A DNA stretch of 64,000 bases from Babylonia areolata. Taxonomy: Eukaryota > Mollusca > Gastropoda > Neogastropoda > Buccinidae. The notes beneath the pieces were generated by a model. That model saw only the letters and a list, made by a program, of their open reading frames with translations, did not search any database and was not told the DNA's origin. Within the stretch, counting starts at the first letter, position 1. Every line of letters begins with the position of its first letter. Position numbers and translations under genes: made by a program. The stretch covers positions 15,220,244-15,284,243 of the forward strand of contig NC_134891.1 in NCBI RefSeq assembly GCF_041734735.1, read 5' to 3'. This document shows, piece by piece, positions 9,944 to 22,140 of this stretch.

Positions 9944-12900
9944 GGTGGTGGTGTGTCCATCGAGATCGATGATGACCATCGATGTCATCCAGATTGGGGA
10001 TGGGGGGAGGGTGGTGGTGGGGTGGGGGGAAGGATGCTCATGAGTCTATCTGTGAGTGCGCAGATGGCTGAATAGTCCAATCTGCGCACGAAATGTTCGC
10101 TGACAGTTGGGGCAGACAAAGACAGGCATATCATTGTCAGGGAGCTTGTTTGCCCGTGACTTTCTGGCCTGCCTCTTCTGAACAGCTGCAGCAGTCCTGT
10201 TGGCCTCGCACAACTTGGCGCCTTTGTGCACAGCAGCGCGCTATTTGTTACGGTCCACTGCAGATTCCTCCCAGGAGTCAGGGTTGATATCAAACGCTTT
10301 CAGAGAGACTTTCAGAGTATCTCTGAAGCGCTTCTTCTGACCTCCATGTGATCTCTTCCCTTGTTGCAGCTCGCCATAGAAGAGCCTTTTGGGCAGCCGA
10401 TGGTCTGGCATGCGTGCCACGTGTCCAGCCCAGCGAAGCTGGGACTGCATCAGGATGGTGAAGATGCTGGGAAGGGTGGCTTTTGCGAGCACCTCTGTGT
10501 CTGGGGTCCTGTCTTCCCACTTGATGTTCAGTAGCTTCCTGAGGCATGTTGTGTGGAAGTGGTTCAGCTTCTTGGCATGTCGTTGGTACACTGTCCAAGT
10601 TTCGCAGCTGTACAGTAGTGTGGGGAGAACTACTGCTCTGTAGACCTTTAGCTTGGTCTCAAGACTAATGCCTCTTCTGTTCCAGACATTTGCACTGAGT
10701 CTACCAAAAGTTGCACTTGCTCTTGCAATCCTGACATTCACTTCATCGTCGATGGTCGCATTTCGTGACAGTGTGCTGCCAAGGTATGTGAACCGCTCCA
10801 CCGCACTGAGTCTCTGACCGTTGACTGTGATGTTGGGCTCAACGTAGGGTTTCCCTGGGGCTGGCTGATGGAGAACTTCAGTTTTCCTCGTGCTGATGGT
10901 AAGGCCGAAGTTCCTGCTGGCAGTGGCAAACTTGTCGACGCTGAGTTGCATGACAGCTTCAGATCCAGCGTTGAGGGCACAGTCATCAGCAAACAAAAAG
11001 TCTCTGATGATGTCTGTCATGACCTTCGTTTTTGCTTGAAGCCTTCTGAGGTTAAACAGCTTGCCATCTGTTCGGTACTTTAGGCCGATTCCAACATCGC
11101 CATCTCTGAAGGCATCAGTAAGCATTGCAGAGAACATGAGGCTGAACAGCGTTGGAGCCAGGACGCAGCCTTGCTTGACACCATTTGTGACAGCAAAAGG
11201 AGCAGATGTTTCGCCATTGTCCTGGACTCGAGCCTGCATGCCTTCATGGAATTGGCTGACCAAGGAAATAAATTTCCGAGGGCATCCGTACTTGGCCATG
11301 ATCTTCCACAGTCCCTCTCTACTCACGGTGTCAAAGGCCTTAGTGAGGTCGACATAGGTGGAGAACAGATCAGCATTTTGCTCCTGACATTTCTCTTGCA
11401 GCTGCCTTGCAGCAAACACCATGTCCGTGGTTCCGCGCTCTTTCCGGAATCCACATTGGCTCTCAGGCAAATGACCTTGGTCAAGGTGTGCTGTGAGGCG
11501 GTTTAGTAGGATCCTGGCAAGTATCTTGCCTGCGATGGAGAGCAAGGAAATGCCCCGATGGTTATCACAGGCTTGCCGGTTCCCCTTTCGCTTGTACAAG
11601 TGAATGATAGATGCATCTTTGAAATCCTGGGGGATCGTCTCTTCTTTCCACATGAGTGAGTACAGCTGATGAAGCTTCTCAGTCAGCACAGTGCCTCCAT
11701 CCTTGTAGACCTCTGCTGGTATGGAGTCTGAGCCAGGTGCTTTGCCACTGGATAGCAGACGGATTGCTTTCTGGGTCTCAAGAAGTGTTGGCGGATCGTC
11801 CAGTGCTTCGTTGGTGGGGACTTGTGGGAGACGGTCTATGGCTTCATCATTTATGGAGGAAGGGCGATTTAAGACACTGTTGAAGTGCTCAGCCCATCGT
11901 TCGAGAATGTTCTCCTTCTCTGTGATCAAGGTATTCCCATCTGCACTGAGGAGGGGGGATGATCCTGAGGATGTGGGGCCGTAGACTTCTTTTAAGGCAT
12001 CATAGAACCTCTTCATATCATGCCTGTCAGCATATCCCTGGATCTCATCAGCTTTGTCACTCAGCCACTTATCCTGCATCTGGCGTAACTTTTGCTGAAC
12101 AGTCCTGCGGATGGCATTGTACGCATCCTTTTTTGATGTGGATTTTGGGTTGCTCAGGTGGACTTGATGCAGACGGCGTTTCTCATCCAGAAGCTGCTTG
12201 ATTTCATCACAGTTTTCATCAAACCAGTCTTTGTGCTTTCTGGTCATGGGTCCCAGGGTCTCTGAAGCTGTACTATAGATCAGCTCACGCAGGGTCCTCC
12301 AGTCAGACTCCACATTCTGGTTGTTCAGAGAGGCGGATTCCAGACGATCTTCCAGCAGCTCCACAAAGGACTGTTTGATGGTGATGTTTTTCAGCTTAGC
12401 GATGTTGAGCCGTTTTGGAGCCTTCTGGCCTTGGGGGCGTCTCTTGGGCTGGATTCGAATATTCAGCTTCGAGACTACAAGGCGATGGTCTGTCCAACAC
12501 TCGGCGCCGCACATGGTCTTTGTTACACGTACATCTTGCCTATCCCTTTTCCTGACGATGACATAATCGATGAGATGCCAATGCTTTGAGCGAGGGTGCA
12601 TCCATGACGTCCTGTTACGGGTAGGGAGGCAGAAAACTGTGTTGGTTATCAGCAGTTCGTGCTCTGCACATGTCTGAAGCAAAAGCAATCCATTTGGGTT
12701 GCAGTGGCCCACACCGTGCTTTCCAATCACTCCATCCCAGGAGATGTAGTCAGAGCCAACTCTAGCATTGAAGTCCCCAAGAATGATGAGCTTGTCTGCT
12801 TTAGGGATGGCAGCAATGACAGAGTGAAGGTCCTCGTAGAACTTCGCCTTCACTTCATCCGGGTTGGTCATGGTTGGGGCATAGGCACTGACAATGGTGA

Positions 12901-14112
12901 GGTGCTTCTGGCCAGATGCCAGTGGGAGTTTCATGGTCATAAGCCTATCGTTGACTCCCTTTGGGATTCCAGCTAGCTTGCTGACAAGTGCTGTTTTTAC
13001 TGCAAAACCAACACCAGCCTCACGTCGCTCTTCGCTTCCTCGTCCACTCCAGAAGAAGGTGTAACCAGATCCCCGTTCACAGAGCTCGCCTTCGCCTGCA
13101 AGCCGAGTCTCACTCAAGGCTGCGATGTCGATATTGTATCTGGCGAGTTCGGATGCAACTAGTGCTGTTCTCCTTTGGGGTCTGTCCGCGTTATCTCTGT
13201 CCAGGAGAGTCCTTATGTTCCAAGCACCAATGGTGAGAGGAACGATCCTTGCTTTTTTCTTTTCTTTCTCTTTGTTTCGACCGCTGATGTAGGGTCCCCG
13301 CCAGCCGCGGTATGCTGGCCAGGGTGATATGGAGCAGGCAATTTTTAGGGCACCTTTTCTAGCCCCTTCCTCATGCCAGGGAGGTGAGCAGTGCATTCCT
13401 AAAGAGGGCTGCTCAGACGCTCAGACGGCTGCCGAGCTCCATCGCTGCTCCTGTCGACGAAGAACGACCCTATGGCCTGAGCCGCCTGCGTGCAGGTCTG
13501 CGGCTGCGACTGCCAGTGTACCCACACCTGTCGTTTCGTCGCTCGCCTGTCGCCACAGGACTTGGGGGTGATGAAATGATGAAGGATGAAAGGTCATTTT
13601 GGATGACTGATGACTTACGCGATGAGTTTGTTTAAAGTGAAGAGGAGTTGCGCAACGTCGACCTCACTCTCTCGTCCGGGTCCACCAATTTCCAGTGGCA
13701 AGACTAAGTCGAGACGACTGGAGGATGAGCACGGATGCAGTGGATGACCAAGATATCCTTTCGGTGTCTCATCTTGCTCTCTGCACTCCACAGTGCGTTG
13801 CTGTAACCGCCTTCCTCTCCGTTGAACCGATAGGTTTCTTCCGCAGATTCTGCCGGATCCAGACTTCGCATGCATGGGTAGACACACCCCGGAGGCCAAC
13901 TGCGTGTGGCATGCACACAGCACGGTGGAGCTAGATGGCCGTCGGTGGCTCTCCTGAGCCGACGCCCTTTTATGGATCTCCATAAGGGTGTCTAGCCACC
14001 CGCCTCACCAGTCCCAGAAGGGAGTGGTGGGAGTGCCGGTTTAGTCGTCGGCAACCCGACCCTGAACAGGTTGTACTGGATTACAGGTTACCAGTAGCAG
14101 ATCTAATGACCT
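9944..14112 (-). mobile_element. Full-length LINE with C-terminal C2H2 finger, 12-bp TSD
   Basis: Bounded by GACCTAGCACAT at 9932-9943 and 14113-14124, an exact target-site duplication, so both ends are known. In minus orientation it has a roughly 0.7-kb 5' UTR (starting with AGGTCA repeats at 14112), a single long ORF, and a short 3' end with CACCACC units. The 5' UTR matches the fragment at 49586-50240 with only a handful of differences, and its start resembles the plus-strand copy at 26631. APE endonuclease plus RT without RNase H is RTE-like. The clade name is uncertain because of the added zinc finger. Confidence 0.93.
10046..13396 (-). pseudogene. LINE ORF: APE endonuclease, RT, C2H2 finger; one nonsense codon
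   Basis: An open frame of 1,051 codons (13396 to 10241) ends at a TAG, after which the same frame goes on for 61 codons more to a stop at 10046. The context AAC-AAA-TAG-CGC suggests a former TGG. Endonuclease blocks: GAWNIRTL (residues 57-64), SETRLAG (95-101), GDFNARVG (207-214), DHRLV (303-307). [12 protein letters not shown] (681-690), [11 protein letters not shown] (738-748), FADD (802-805). Past the stop comes FVCPNCQRTFRAQIGLFSHL followed by RTH, a C2H2 finger. One lesion in 1,100 codons marks a young copy. The first ~50 residues may be 5' UTR read as protein, since conserved sequence starts at about residue 53. Confidence 0.93.
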
Positions 14113-14300
14113 GACCTAGCACATAATCAGATCATGGAACTGCCGTTCAAGAAGTGACAAGAAACTGACAACCAGGCCCAGACATTGGACAGCCATCATC
14201 GACACATCCACTTAGCTTTCAGTATCGATGGAGCCTGTACTCAACACCAGTGACACTCGTTCCCGCAGTGTGTTTAAAAACCAGTTCAGTGCCAGAGAAT

Positions 14301-14332
<32 letters not shown>

Positions 14333-14720
14333 GGTACTGTCCCCTTGCCAGGGAATTTTGAGGATTCGGGGGTAGAAAATCACAAAAAAATTCTAGCACA
14401 AAAGCGATGGTCGACACAGAAAGTAAGTAAACGTTTTTGTGAAGGAAAATGGGTGGAGATTATGCTTCTGGGCTTTTTTTCCAATTAGGTTGATTGCAGG
14501 TAACTGTTCAGGCATGTAAAGTCAAGATAATAATTTTTGTGCAACAAAATAGTCTATTTCCACCTCTACATAATGACATCCGTAAAGAAAAGAAAAACAA
14601 AATCAGCTAGAAATAGCAGGTCTATTGTCAGATTATACCTGTAGAAGAAATTAAAACAGGCTATAAGCTTATGAAAACAAATCACAGCTCTTGCAGACAT
14701 GTAAGTAAATCACTGTCCCA
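14113..14720. other. Spacer between two LINEs
   Basis: Unassigned DNA containing a poly(A) run with flanking direct repeats (listed separately) and the left TSD of the next LINE at 14710-14720. Confidence 0.6.
14290..14360. repeat. Poly(A) run flanked by 15-bp imperfect direct repeats
   Basis: TGCCAGAGAATTTTG (14290-14304) and TGCCAGGGAATTTTG (14346-14360) differ at one base and enclose about 28 A residues plus a short sequence. This looks like an end-truncated poly(A) retro-insertion with its TSD. Confidence 0.6.
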
Positions 14721-17700
14721 TTCTATTCATTTCATTATGCCCATCGCTCCTGGTGGAGCACAGGCCATTGACGACCCCTCGCCATCGCACTCTGTTCTGG
14801 GCTTTTCTGGCCATTCCAGTGCAGTTGGTCCCTTGCTGCTTCAGCTCTGCCTCGGTATCTCGCCTCCAGTTCTTGCGAGGCCGGCCTCTCTTCCTCTTTC
14901 CCTGCGGGTTCCAGGTCAGTGCTTGCCGTGTGATGCTGGACGCTGGCTTCCTGAGGTGTGTCCAATCCAGTCCCACTTCCTCCACAGTATCTGCTTGGCC
15001 ACTGGTTCCTGTCCCGCTCGCTCCCACAGATCTTCGTTTCAGATCTTCTCCTGCCATCGGATCTTGTAGATGCGCCTCAGACAGGTGTTGAAGAATGTCT
15101 GAATCTTCTGCTGTATCGTCTGTGTTGTCTCGCATGTCTCGCATCCGTAGAGCAGAATTGACTTCACATTGGAGTTGAAGATGCAGAGTTTGGTTTTCAT
15201 ACTGATCGCTGCAGATGCCCAGATGTTTTTGAGCATGATGAAAGCTGTTCTTGCTTTGCCGATTCTAGCTGTGACGTCTCAGTCCGTGCCCCCCTGTCGG
15301 TCAATCACGCTTCCCAAGTAGATGAAAGACTCCACCTCCCTGATGGGCTCTCCACTGACTGTGACTGGTGTGTAGGCAGTGGTGTTAATCTTCATCAGCT
15401 CGGTCTTCTTCTTGTTGATCTTGAGCCCTGTCCTGGCTGACATAGTCTCCAGGCGAGTGGTCTTGTCCTGCATCTGGCTGTGGTTGTGCGACAGGAGCAC
15501 CAGTTCGTCAGCGAAGTCGAGGTCGTCCAGTTGTGTCCAGAGTGTCCACTGTATACCGTTGTTCCTGCCTGTTGTAGTGGTCTTCATGATCCAGTCGATG
15601 ACCAGGAGGAAGAGGAACGGTGACAGCAGGCACCCCTGGCGAACTCCGGTCTTCACCTCGAAACTTTCGGACAGCTGGCCTGCGTGGGCAATCCTGCAGC
15701 TCATGTCCTGGTAGGTGCACCGGATGAGGGAGATGATCTTCTTTGGGACTCTGTAGTGCCTCGGCAGCTTCCACAGTGTCTCTCTGACCACACTGTCGAA
15801 GGCCTTCTCATAATCTATGAAGTTGATGTAGAGGGGGGAGTTCCACTCCAGCGACTGCTCCACGATGATGCGCAGGTTGGCGATCTGGTCGGCACAGGAT
15901 TTGTTCCGCCGGAAGCTTGCCTGCTGGTCTCTGAGCTTGGGGTCGACGGCCTCTTTCATCCTTTCCAATAGAACCCTGTTGAGAACCTTGCCTGGCGTTG
16001 ACAGGAGCATGATCCCTCGGTAGTTGCTGCAGTCCCTGAGGTCTCCTTTCTTCGGCAGCTTGATGATGATTCCTTCTTCCACTGGACCGGTACTTCCTCC
16101 TCCCAGATCTTGCTGAAGAGGCTGTATAGCATGTTGACAGCTGTCTCCATGTCTGCTTTGATGGCTTCTGCTGGTATCTCGTCCGGCCCTGCCACCTTCC
16201 CATTTCTCAGAGTCATGATGGCCTTCTTGATCTCTACCTTTGAGGGTTTGTTGCAGCTGATGGGCAGTTCTGTCTCTGCGGGTGGAATGTCTGGTGGTGC
16301 GTCAGGGGCGGGGCGGTTCAGCAGCTTCCTGAAGTGTTCTTCCCATCGTTTCAGCTGTTCCTCGGTTGTTGTCAGTGGGTTCCCGTTCTTGTCCTTCACT
16401 GGCTTGTCTGTCTGCTGGAACTTGCCCGTCAGCTTCTTGGTCACCAGGTACAGGTCCTTCAGATTCCCCTGTCCGGCTGCTGCCTCTGCTTGACTGGCCA
16501 GGTCGTCGATGTAGTCCCTCTTGTCCTTCTTGATGCTCCTCTTTACATCTCTGTCTGCTGCTGTGTACTCTTCCTGTGCCTTTGCCTTAGTTGCTCTTGT
16601 TCTGCTCGTGTTCAGCAAAGTTTTCTTCTCTTTCCTTGTTTCCAGCTTGTGGATGGTGTCGGCAGAGATCCATTCTTTGTGCTGAGTTTTCTTCTTGCCA
16701 AGGACCTCTTCACATGTGTCGTGCCAGAGCTTCTTGCTGTGTTCCCACTGTGTCTCGATGTCCATCGCTCTTGTAGTGGCTGGAACCTGTTGGAAAGGCT
16801 GATCTGGAATGCTGCTTGTGTGTCCTTGTTTCTGTGCTGTCCAACATGTACCTTGTCCGCGTGTTGTTGGCGTTGGTGAATCTCTTGAATCGAAGTCTCA
16901 CTGTCGTCGTAAGAAGGTGGTGGTCTGATGACACATCAGCTCCTCTCATCACTTGTACATCCTGCCATGATCTCTTGAACTTGCGGCTAATGCAGATGTG
17001 GTCGATCTGGTTCTCTGTGACGTGATTCGGGGATCTCCATGTGGCCTTGTGGATGCGCTTGTGTGGGAAGATACTTCCTCCTATCACCAGCTAGTTCATG
17101 GTGCACAGGTCTGCAAAGCGCTCACCATTCTCGTTCATCTGTCCCAGTCCGTGTGTCCCAATGGTGTCCTCGAAGCCGGTGTTGTCCCTTCCGATCTTGG
17201 CGTTGAAATCTCCCATCAGTATTGTTATGTCTTTGGCTCCTCTTCTGTCTGTCACTGTCTGTAGTTGTTGGCAGAAGTCATCTTTCTTCTCTTCTTCCGC
17301 ATCATTGGTGGGAGCATAGCACTGGATGATGTTCAGCCTGATGTCATTTTTCTTGGTGGTAAACTTGGCTGTGATGATGCAGGAGTTGACAGGTTCCCAG
17401 CCGATGAGTGCCCCCTGTGCCTCCGGTGCCAGCATCAGGGCCACACCCTCAGTGTGGGGGGCTCCATCCTCTGTGTGTCCTGAATACAGCAGTTGCTCTC
17501 CAGATGAAAGTCTCATCTGTCCTGACTGTAGCCACCTTGTCTCACTCAATCCTAGCACTCCGATCTTGTAGTTTTTTCATCTCTCTCGCTACTTGGATGG
17601 TTCTTCCTGCTTCATACATCGTCCTGATGTTCCATGTGGCTATTCGCGTTGTCGTCCTGGGTGTCAGAAGGGGAGTCAGCCTTGCAGCTTCCTTTCGGCT

Positions 17701-17934
17701 TTCACTGCACCGCGTTATAAGTCTCCGGGACGGAGACCTTTCCTTGCCCAGGTGAATGTTTTGGTTCTTTGTCGTGGATGCTTCTGTAACTGGTCTTTTT
17801 TACAGGCAGGGTAGTTAACCCTAAGCAAACCCCTTTATCCTCTGGGCGAGGTGGTCCTGCCTTAGTCGCCTCTTACAACATGCATGGCAGGGCAATGGGT
17901 CTATTCTATCAGTGCCCAACCCACAGGGCAAAAG
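14721..17934 (-). mobile_element. Full-length RTE-type LINE with 11-bp TSD, broken ORF
   Basis: TCACTGTCCCA at 14710-14720 and 17935-17945 flanks a 3.2-kb element in minus orientation. Endonuclease blocks run from IATWNIRTMYEAG (about 17630) through GLSETRW and GDFNAKIG to SSDHHLL. RT blocks: VAGPDEIPAEA, NYRGIMLLS, FIDYEKAFDSV, TGVRQGCLLSP, then FADELVLLS, and a C-terminus with SILLYGCETC and CLRRIYKIRW. The metal-binding FADD box reads FADE. At least one nonsense codon (TAG at 17091-17093, probably from GAG) and several frameshifts (near 17560, 16780, 16080 and 15280) kill the ORF. Compact size, APE endonuclease and lack of RNase H fit RTE. Confidence 0.9.
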
Positions 17935-17945
17935 TCACTGTCCCA

Positions 17946-19689
17946 GTAGTGACAAAAGTGAGTAACGTCAACGTAAGAGGTCAATCACAACCCAGAAACA
18001 GAACTGGCAAACTTTTTTTTACACCAAAGAGCGTTTGCAAGTGAGAGGGTGAAGTTCTTTGTTGACACTCACTCCTTTCAAGTTGCACGTGGGCCGATTA
18101 AAGTGGCTGCTGTGCACCGGCTTGCCACCTCTTCAAACAAATCATCCCTCTGATTCAGTGGAAAAAAGCGTTAAAAAAACAAAAGCACGTGTTTCACGGC
18201 CAGTGCAGGTTCAGCACTGCGTTTCGTGAAAATCGTTGGGCGTTGGCAGTTGTCGATTGCCTTCTGTCTTCTTTGAAATGTGAGTAAACTCTTCCCAAAA
18301 GCCATGCCCCCTTGATGGCCTCTGGTTGGCATTCGACCGATTGTCTTACATCACTCCTCTCCCTCTCCTTCTTTTCTTCCAACACTGGCTGTAAGCATTC
18401 TGTCAGTCATAGCCAGTTGTTCAAAAACGCTGTCTGATTGTATGGACGGACTGAATTGCCATAAAATGGGCTGTTAGTTTCATAATTGTCAATCACCTTC
18501 ATTTTCAAACCAATCATCAGACAAGAGAGATCCTTCTCAATCGCGAAAGCTGTTCATAATCACGAGCAGATCTTTCAGAATTGTGTAAAACTGCTGACAG
18601 GGACTATTTGCTTCACTGGACACAGTTTTCAATGCATTTGTTTGCACATGATGCAACTCCTTTTTCTACACGCATATCACGTGGTCAGTTAGCAAATTAT
18701 TATCCAGTAGAAAGAGGTTTTCTACCTGATGTAAGTTCATTTAAATAGTATTTTTATAATCCAGCCACATCAGACTATTCAGAGTCTGTTTATGTGAATT
18801 GAACCAAACTCCAATGAAAGAAAATCGGAACATATGCAGGACGTCAGTGGACGTCTTATTGGCACTATGGCAATACTTTTTGTAGTACGTCAGCTGACGT
18901 CTTATAGGCACTCTGCTGGTTAAGTGACTGCAGATGAGGCTGCTATGTTCAGCTTTATGTGGATTCTGACCAGTTACACATTTTTATAAGCAACTCATTC
19001 CAGAATGAGCAAGTTGGGTGTCACTCACAGGAACAAATCTGGCCAATGTGCCGCAAGACAAGTCAACGGTTGACAGTATGCAATCTGTTCTTATCCTGCT
19101 CAGACAGTGTAACCTTTCAACACATTCTGCACTGGCTGCATCTATACAACTAGGTTAAGAACATGCATATGTCACGTTTGACCTTGCAAAGTGAACAGTG
19201 ATGATCATGGCATATTGAACCGTCCCAGAATGATGTAGTGCGTCTTGGTGCATTTCACTCCACTTGTCAGGCACCGCTGCGGACTCACCTGAAGCCGTAA
19301 TGGTCGAGAAACACAGTAACCGTGTCAAGATAGTACACAACAGTGCTGGAAACGATGCGCAGAGGTTTCTTCTGGGACAGTTTCTCAGTCTCACTAGGTT
19401 CAAATAAACACTTCTGTGACGCAAGGGGCATCTTGGAGTCCCCAGCTAGCGGAACCTACACAAAAAAAAGATGCAAAAGAAGCCTATTAACCAATTATGC
19501 AAAATGCAAGAAAGTTTTTTGATGGCAAGAAAGGAAAGACAGTGCAGTTTGGCAGTGTGCATGAAAAACTCAGCTGTAACTCGAGAGGGATGACTAGAGT
19601 CAATTTTTGAATTGATTCTAAACTGTCTGCTTCAAAGTTGTCACAGGTTCTGCTTTTCAATATATATCTGAACTCTTCCATATATGTTC
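17946..19689. other. Gene-free interval with a palindromic repeat pair
   Basis: Only short frames with no recognisable domain. One internal signal is a pair of palindromic repeats at 18841-18912 (listed separately). Confidence 0.5.
18841..18912. repeat. Pair of palindromic 26-bp repeats
   Basis: ACGTCAGTGGACGTCTTAT (18841 on) and ACGTCAGCTGACGTCTTAT (18887 on), each followed by a GGCACT, start 46 bp apart. The second contains the perfect palindrome ACGTCAGCTGACGT. It could be a transposon end or paired binding sites. No assignment. Confidence 0.6.
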
Positions 19690-20247
19690 ATTCCATCCAG
19701 GACCTTCGATTCTCTGCAGACACCAGGTTCTCTCAGCAAACAGTATGGCCAACGAGCTATTTCTTTCTCAGCAGCTATAAGTTCTGAAACTCTCATTCGT
19801 ACTCTCTCCGACATAGTCAGTCCATAGAGTCTTTCAGGTCAGGCCTGAAAAATATCTTCTTACTCATGAATATGATTAACCTATCCCCTCCCTGCCATTT
19901 GAAAACGTGCTCCATCAATCTATATTGATTACTTGATTGTGTTTGTGTGCTTGAGGAGGGAGAGGGAGTAATGTGTGTGTGCGTGCGTGCGTGTGTTTGT
20001 GTGTGTTTGTGCGCGCTCGCGTGTGTGTGTGCACACGTGTGTGTGAATGCTTTTATGTGTGCATGCGTGCGTGCGCCCAGTGTGTGTGTGTGTATGTGTT
20101 GTTGTTGTCATTGTTATCTCTTTTATGCGTAAAAACCATACCTTTTTTGATAAAAGTATAATAAAAAAAACAACCCAACATGTTTGCAGTTATTGTAAAA
20201 CACCTAAAGCGTTGGAAAGGCTAGCGCATTATTGTTATTATTATTTG
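19690..20247 (+). mobile_element. CR1-like LINE 3' fragment
   Basis: Worn C-terminal blocks in more than one frame (QYGQRAISFSAAIS, then SQSIESFRSGLK with an LLTHEYD-like end) are followed by a GT-rich 3' UTR and an end with CTAAAGCGTTGGAAAGGCTA and ATTATT units at 20200-20247. That end is the usual CR1 3' terminus of trinucleotide repeats. Frames are broken. Confidence 0.7.
19972..20100. repeat. GT-rich microsatellite
   Basis: Interrupted GT/GC repeats inside the CR1 3' UTR. Confidence 0.85.
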
Positions 20248-20429
20248 TGTTAGCTGAACCCTATCACCATAGCACAAGAGAGGATTTGAGGAGTTCTTTA
20301 TGTAAAATTGTCTTGATTCTCCAAACCGTACCCTGACGTTATGTAAGACGGATAATTATGGACAGAAAAACAGACAAAACAATATGCAAATATTGTAAAT
20401 AAAATTTTTAAAAAAAATCCTCATGCTGA
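20248..20429. other. Short gene-free spacer
   Basis: AT-rich DNA next to the mariner remnant. It may contain a transposon end that I could not define. Confidence 0.4.
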
Positions 20430-21560
20430 TGTACTATGGCAGACCAAAAAGCTTAGCTGGAGAAACTTGACTCTTTCCTACTTTTCAGCAACTGACGGCA
20501 ATGCTTTTTGTTCAGCGGTGTTCAAGCATAGCGCATTGCTATCCCTTTGTGGAAGGACGTTGCATCTTATGCCTCCAAAAATACCTCAACGACACGAATA
20601 ACGTAATCACTCTCAAAATGGCGCCCACGAAGATGGAATAATTTTAGTTTTGGGAATGGGAAGAAATCAGATGAAGACAGGTCTGGAGAATATGTGGCAA
20701 AAGTTTAAACCCACAAATAGCAGCCGCAGTCACTGCCACTTGCACAGTGACGAGTGCATTGTCCTGCAGATAAAGGACCCCTGCTTGGAGCTTTCCTCTG
20801 CGTTTTTCATTGATGGCTTATTTAGGCGCAGTTCTGAGGCATTGTATTCTCCTGTGATGGCGTGACCCTTTTGCTGGTTGCGATTCCCTCGCAACCCCAG
20901 AAAACAGAAGCCATGACCTTTCCAACAGATGCCACCTTTTGAATTTTCGTGGGAAGGGTGTAAGGTGCTTCCATTGCTTACTTTGCTTATTTGATTCAAG
21001 CTCAAACTGGTGAACCCACGTTTCATCTTGGGTGACAATTCTCCGAAAGAAATTGGCTGAGTCGGCCTGGAAACGCGTCAGAAGATCCCTTGAAGTTTCA
21101 AGTCTGGACAGCTTCTGATCTGGCGGCAGCATTTTGGGCAACCATCTTGTAGACAGCTTACTCCGAAGATGTCAGCGGCCAAAATCGTTTGCACTGAACC
21201 ACATCTGATGCTCACAGTGTTGGCTATTCGTGCAATAGACACATGCCTGTCATCCAAGACATGTGATGAATGGCTTCCACTTGATCATCAGTAGTTGAGG
21301 ATTTGGGGCGGCCGGACCGTGGGTCATCTTTTGTGCTCTCCCTGACCCGCTTTAAGTCAGCAGCCCACAAATTGATTGTTGAATAAGAAGGGCAGTCGTC
21401 ACCAAGTGTCTTTACCATGTCTTCAAGGATGGCCATGGGTGTCATGCCCTTTTTCTGCAAATACATGATAACCGCGTGGGTTTCCTTTCTGTCCATATCT
21501 GCTCTTTCGCTACCCTTAGCAACTTTCAAAGACCCTCACCTGCAAACAGAATTTGATATG
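20430..21560 (-). mobile_element. Mariner-family DNA transposon, decayed transposase
   Basis: On the minus strand, from right to left: YLQKKGMTPMAILEDMVKTL and GDDCPSYSTINLWAADLKR (N-terminal helix-turn-helix), DDPRSGRPKSSTTDDQVEAI, then WVHQFELES preceded by VTQDET (first catalytic Asp), LQDNA (second) and YSPDLSSSDF (third). These are the D,D34D catalytic blocks of mariner transposases, here in several frames. Several shifts and a gap after the helix-turn-helix make it inactive. I could not identify terminal inverted repeats with confidence. Confidence 0.88.
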
Positions 21561-22140
21561 GACAGATACTTGTGATTCTGTGAATAACCTTTGAAGACGT
21601 TCTGGTTTATGAATGTGCTCATGTTTTGCAGTTATTGCGTTGCCTTTAGGTAGGCCGAAAACATTTTGATCCATTTTCGTAAACATGGTGTATGGACACC
21701 CGAATCAACTGATGGTGCCTTTTTCCAGAATGAAACGTTGCTGTAAATTGTGGTTATGCGACCCATGAAAGTGGTGGGGTGTGGGTCATCATTTGGTCTG
21801 AAATGCTCTTGTAGTTGCACATTTTAGCTGGTCTTTCGAGATAGTAGAAGGATGTGTAATATAATATGAAGCTTCACAAACATTTGTTTAGTCAAATAGG
21901 TATTGTGCATTTCATGATAACACACTGTCACGACATTACAAAATCGGTGTATTTTGTAATCATACTCTGGTGTATTCATACACGGTCTGGAGGTGACTAA
22001 ATTCATGATCAGTCTGGAGGTGACTAAAAATTGTCAGTTTGTAGGCCTGTAAAAATGCCATGAAAGAACCAGACCAATTATGATTTAGAAATGTAACTAT
22101 ATAATTTGAAAATATATACATGTTATATATATTGTTACAG
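21561..22140. other. Intron sequence before the first visible squalene synthase exon
   Basis: AT-rich, with a short direct repeat GTCTGGAGGTGACTA occurring twice near 21987-22027. It ends in the acceptor TATATTGTTACAG. The sequence before the acceptor is only weakly pyrimidine-rich. Confidence 0.6.

Noticed and set aside
11061-12976. Several plus-strand frames over the LINE ORF
   Set aside because: They are antisense shadows of the 1,051-codon LINE frame.
18000-22137. First coding exon of squalene synthase
   Set aside because: No reading frame resembling the conserved N-terminus ending in a VMP-like motif before a phase-0 donor was found here or elsewhere upstream.
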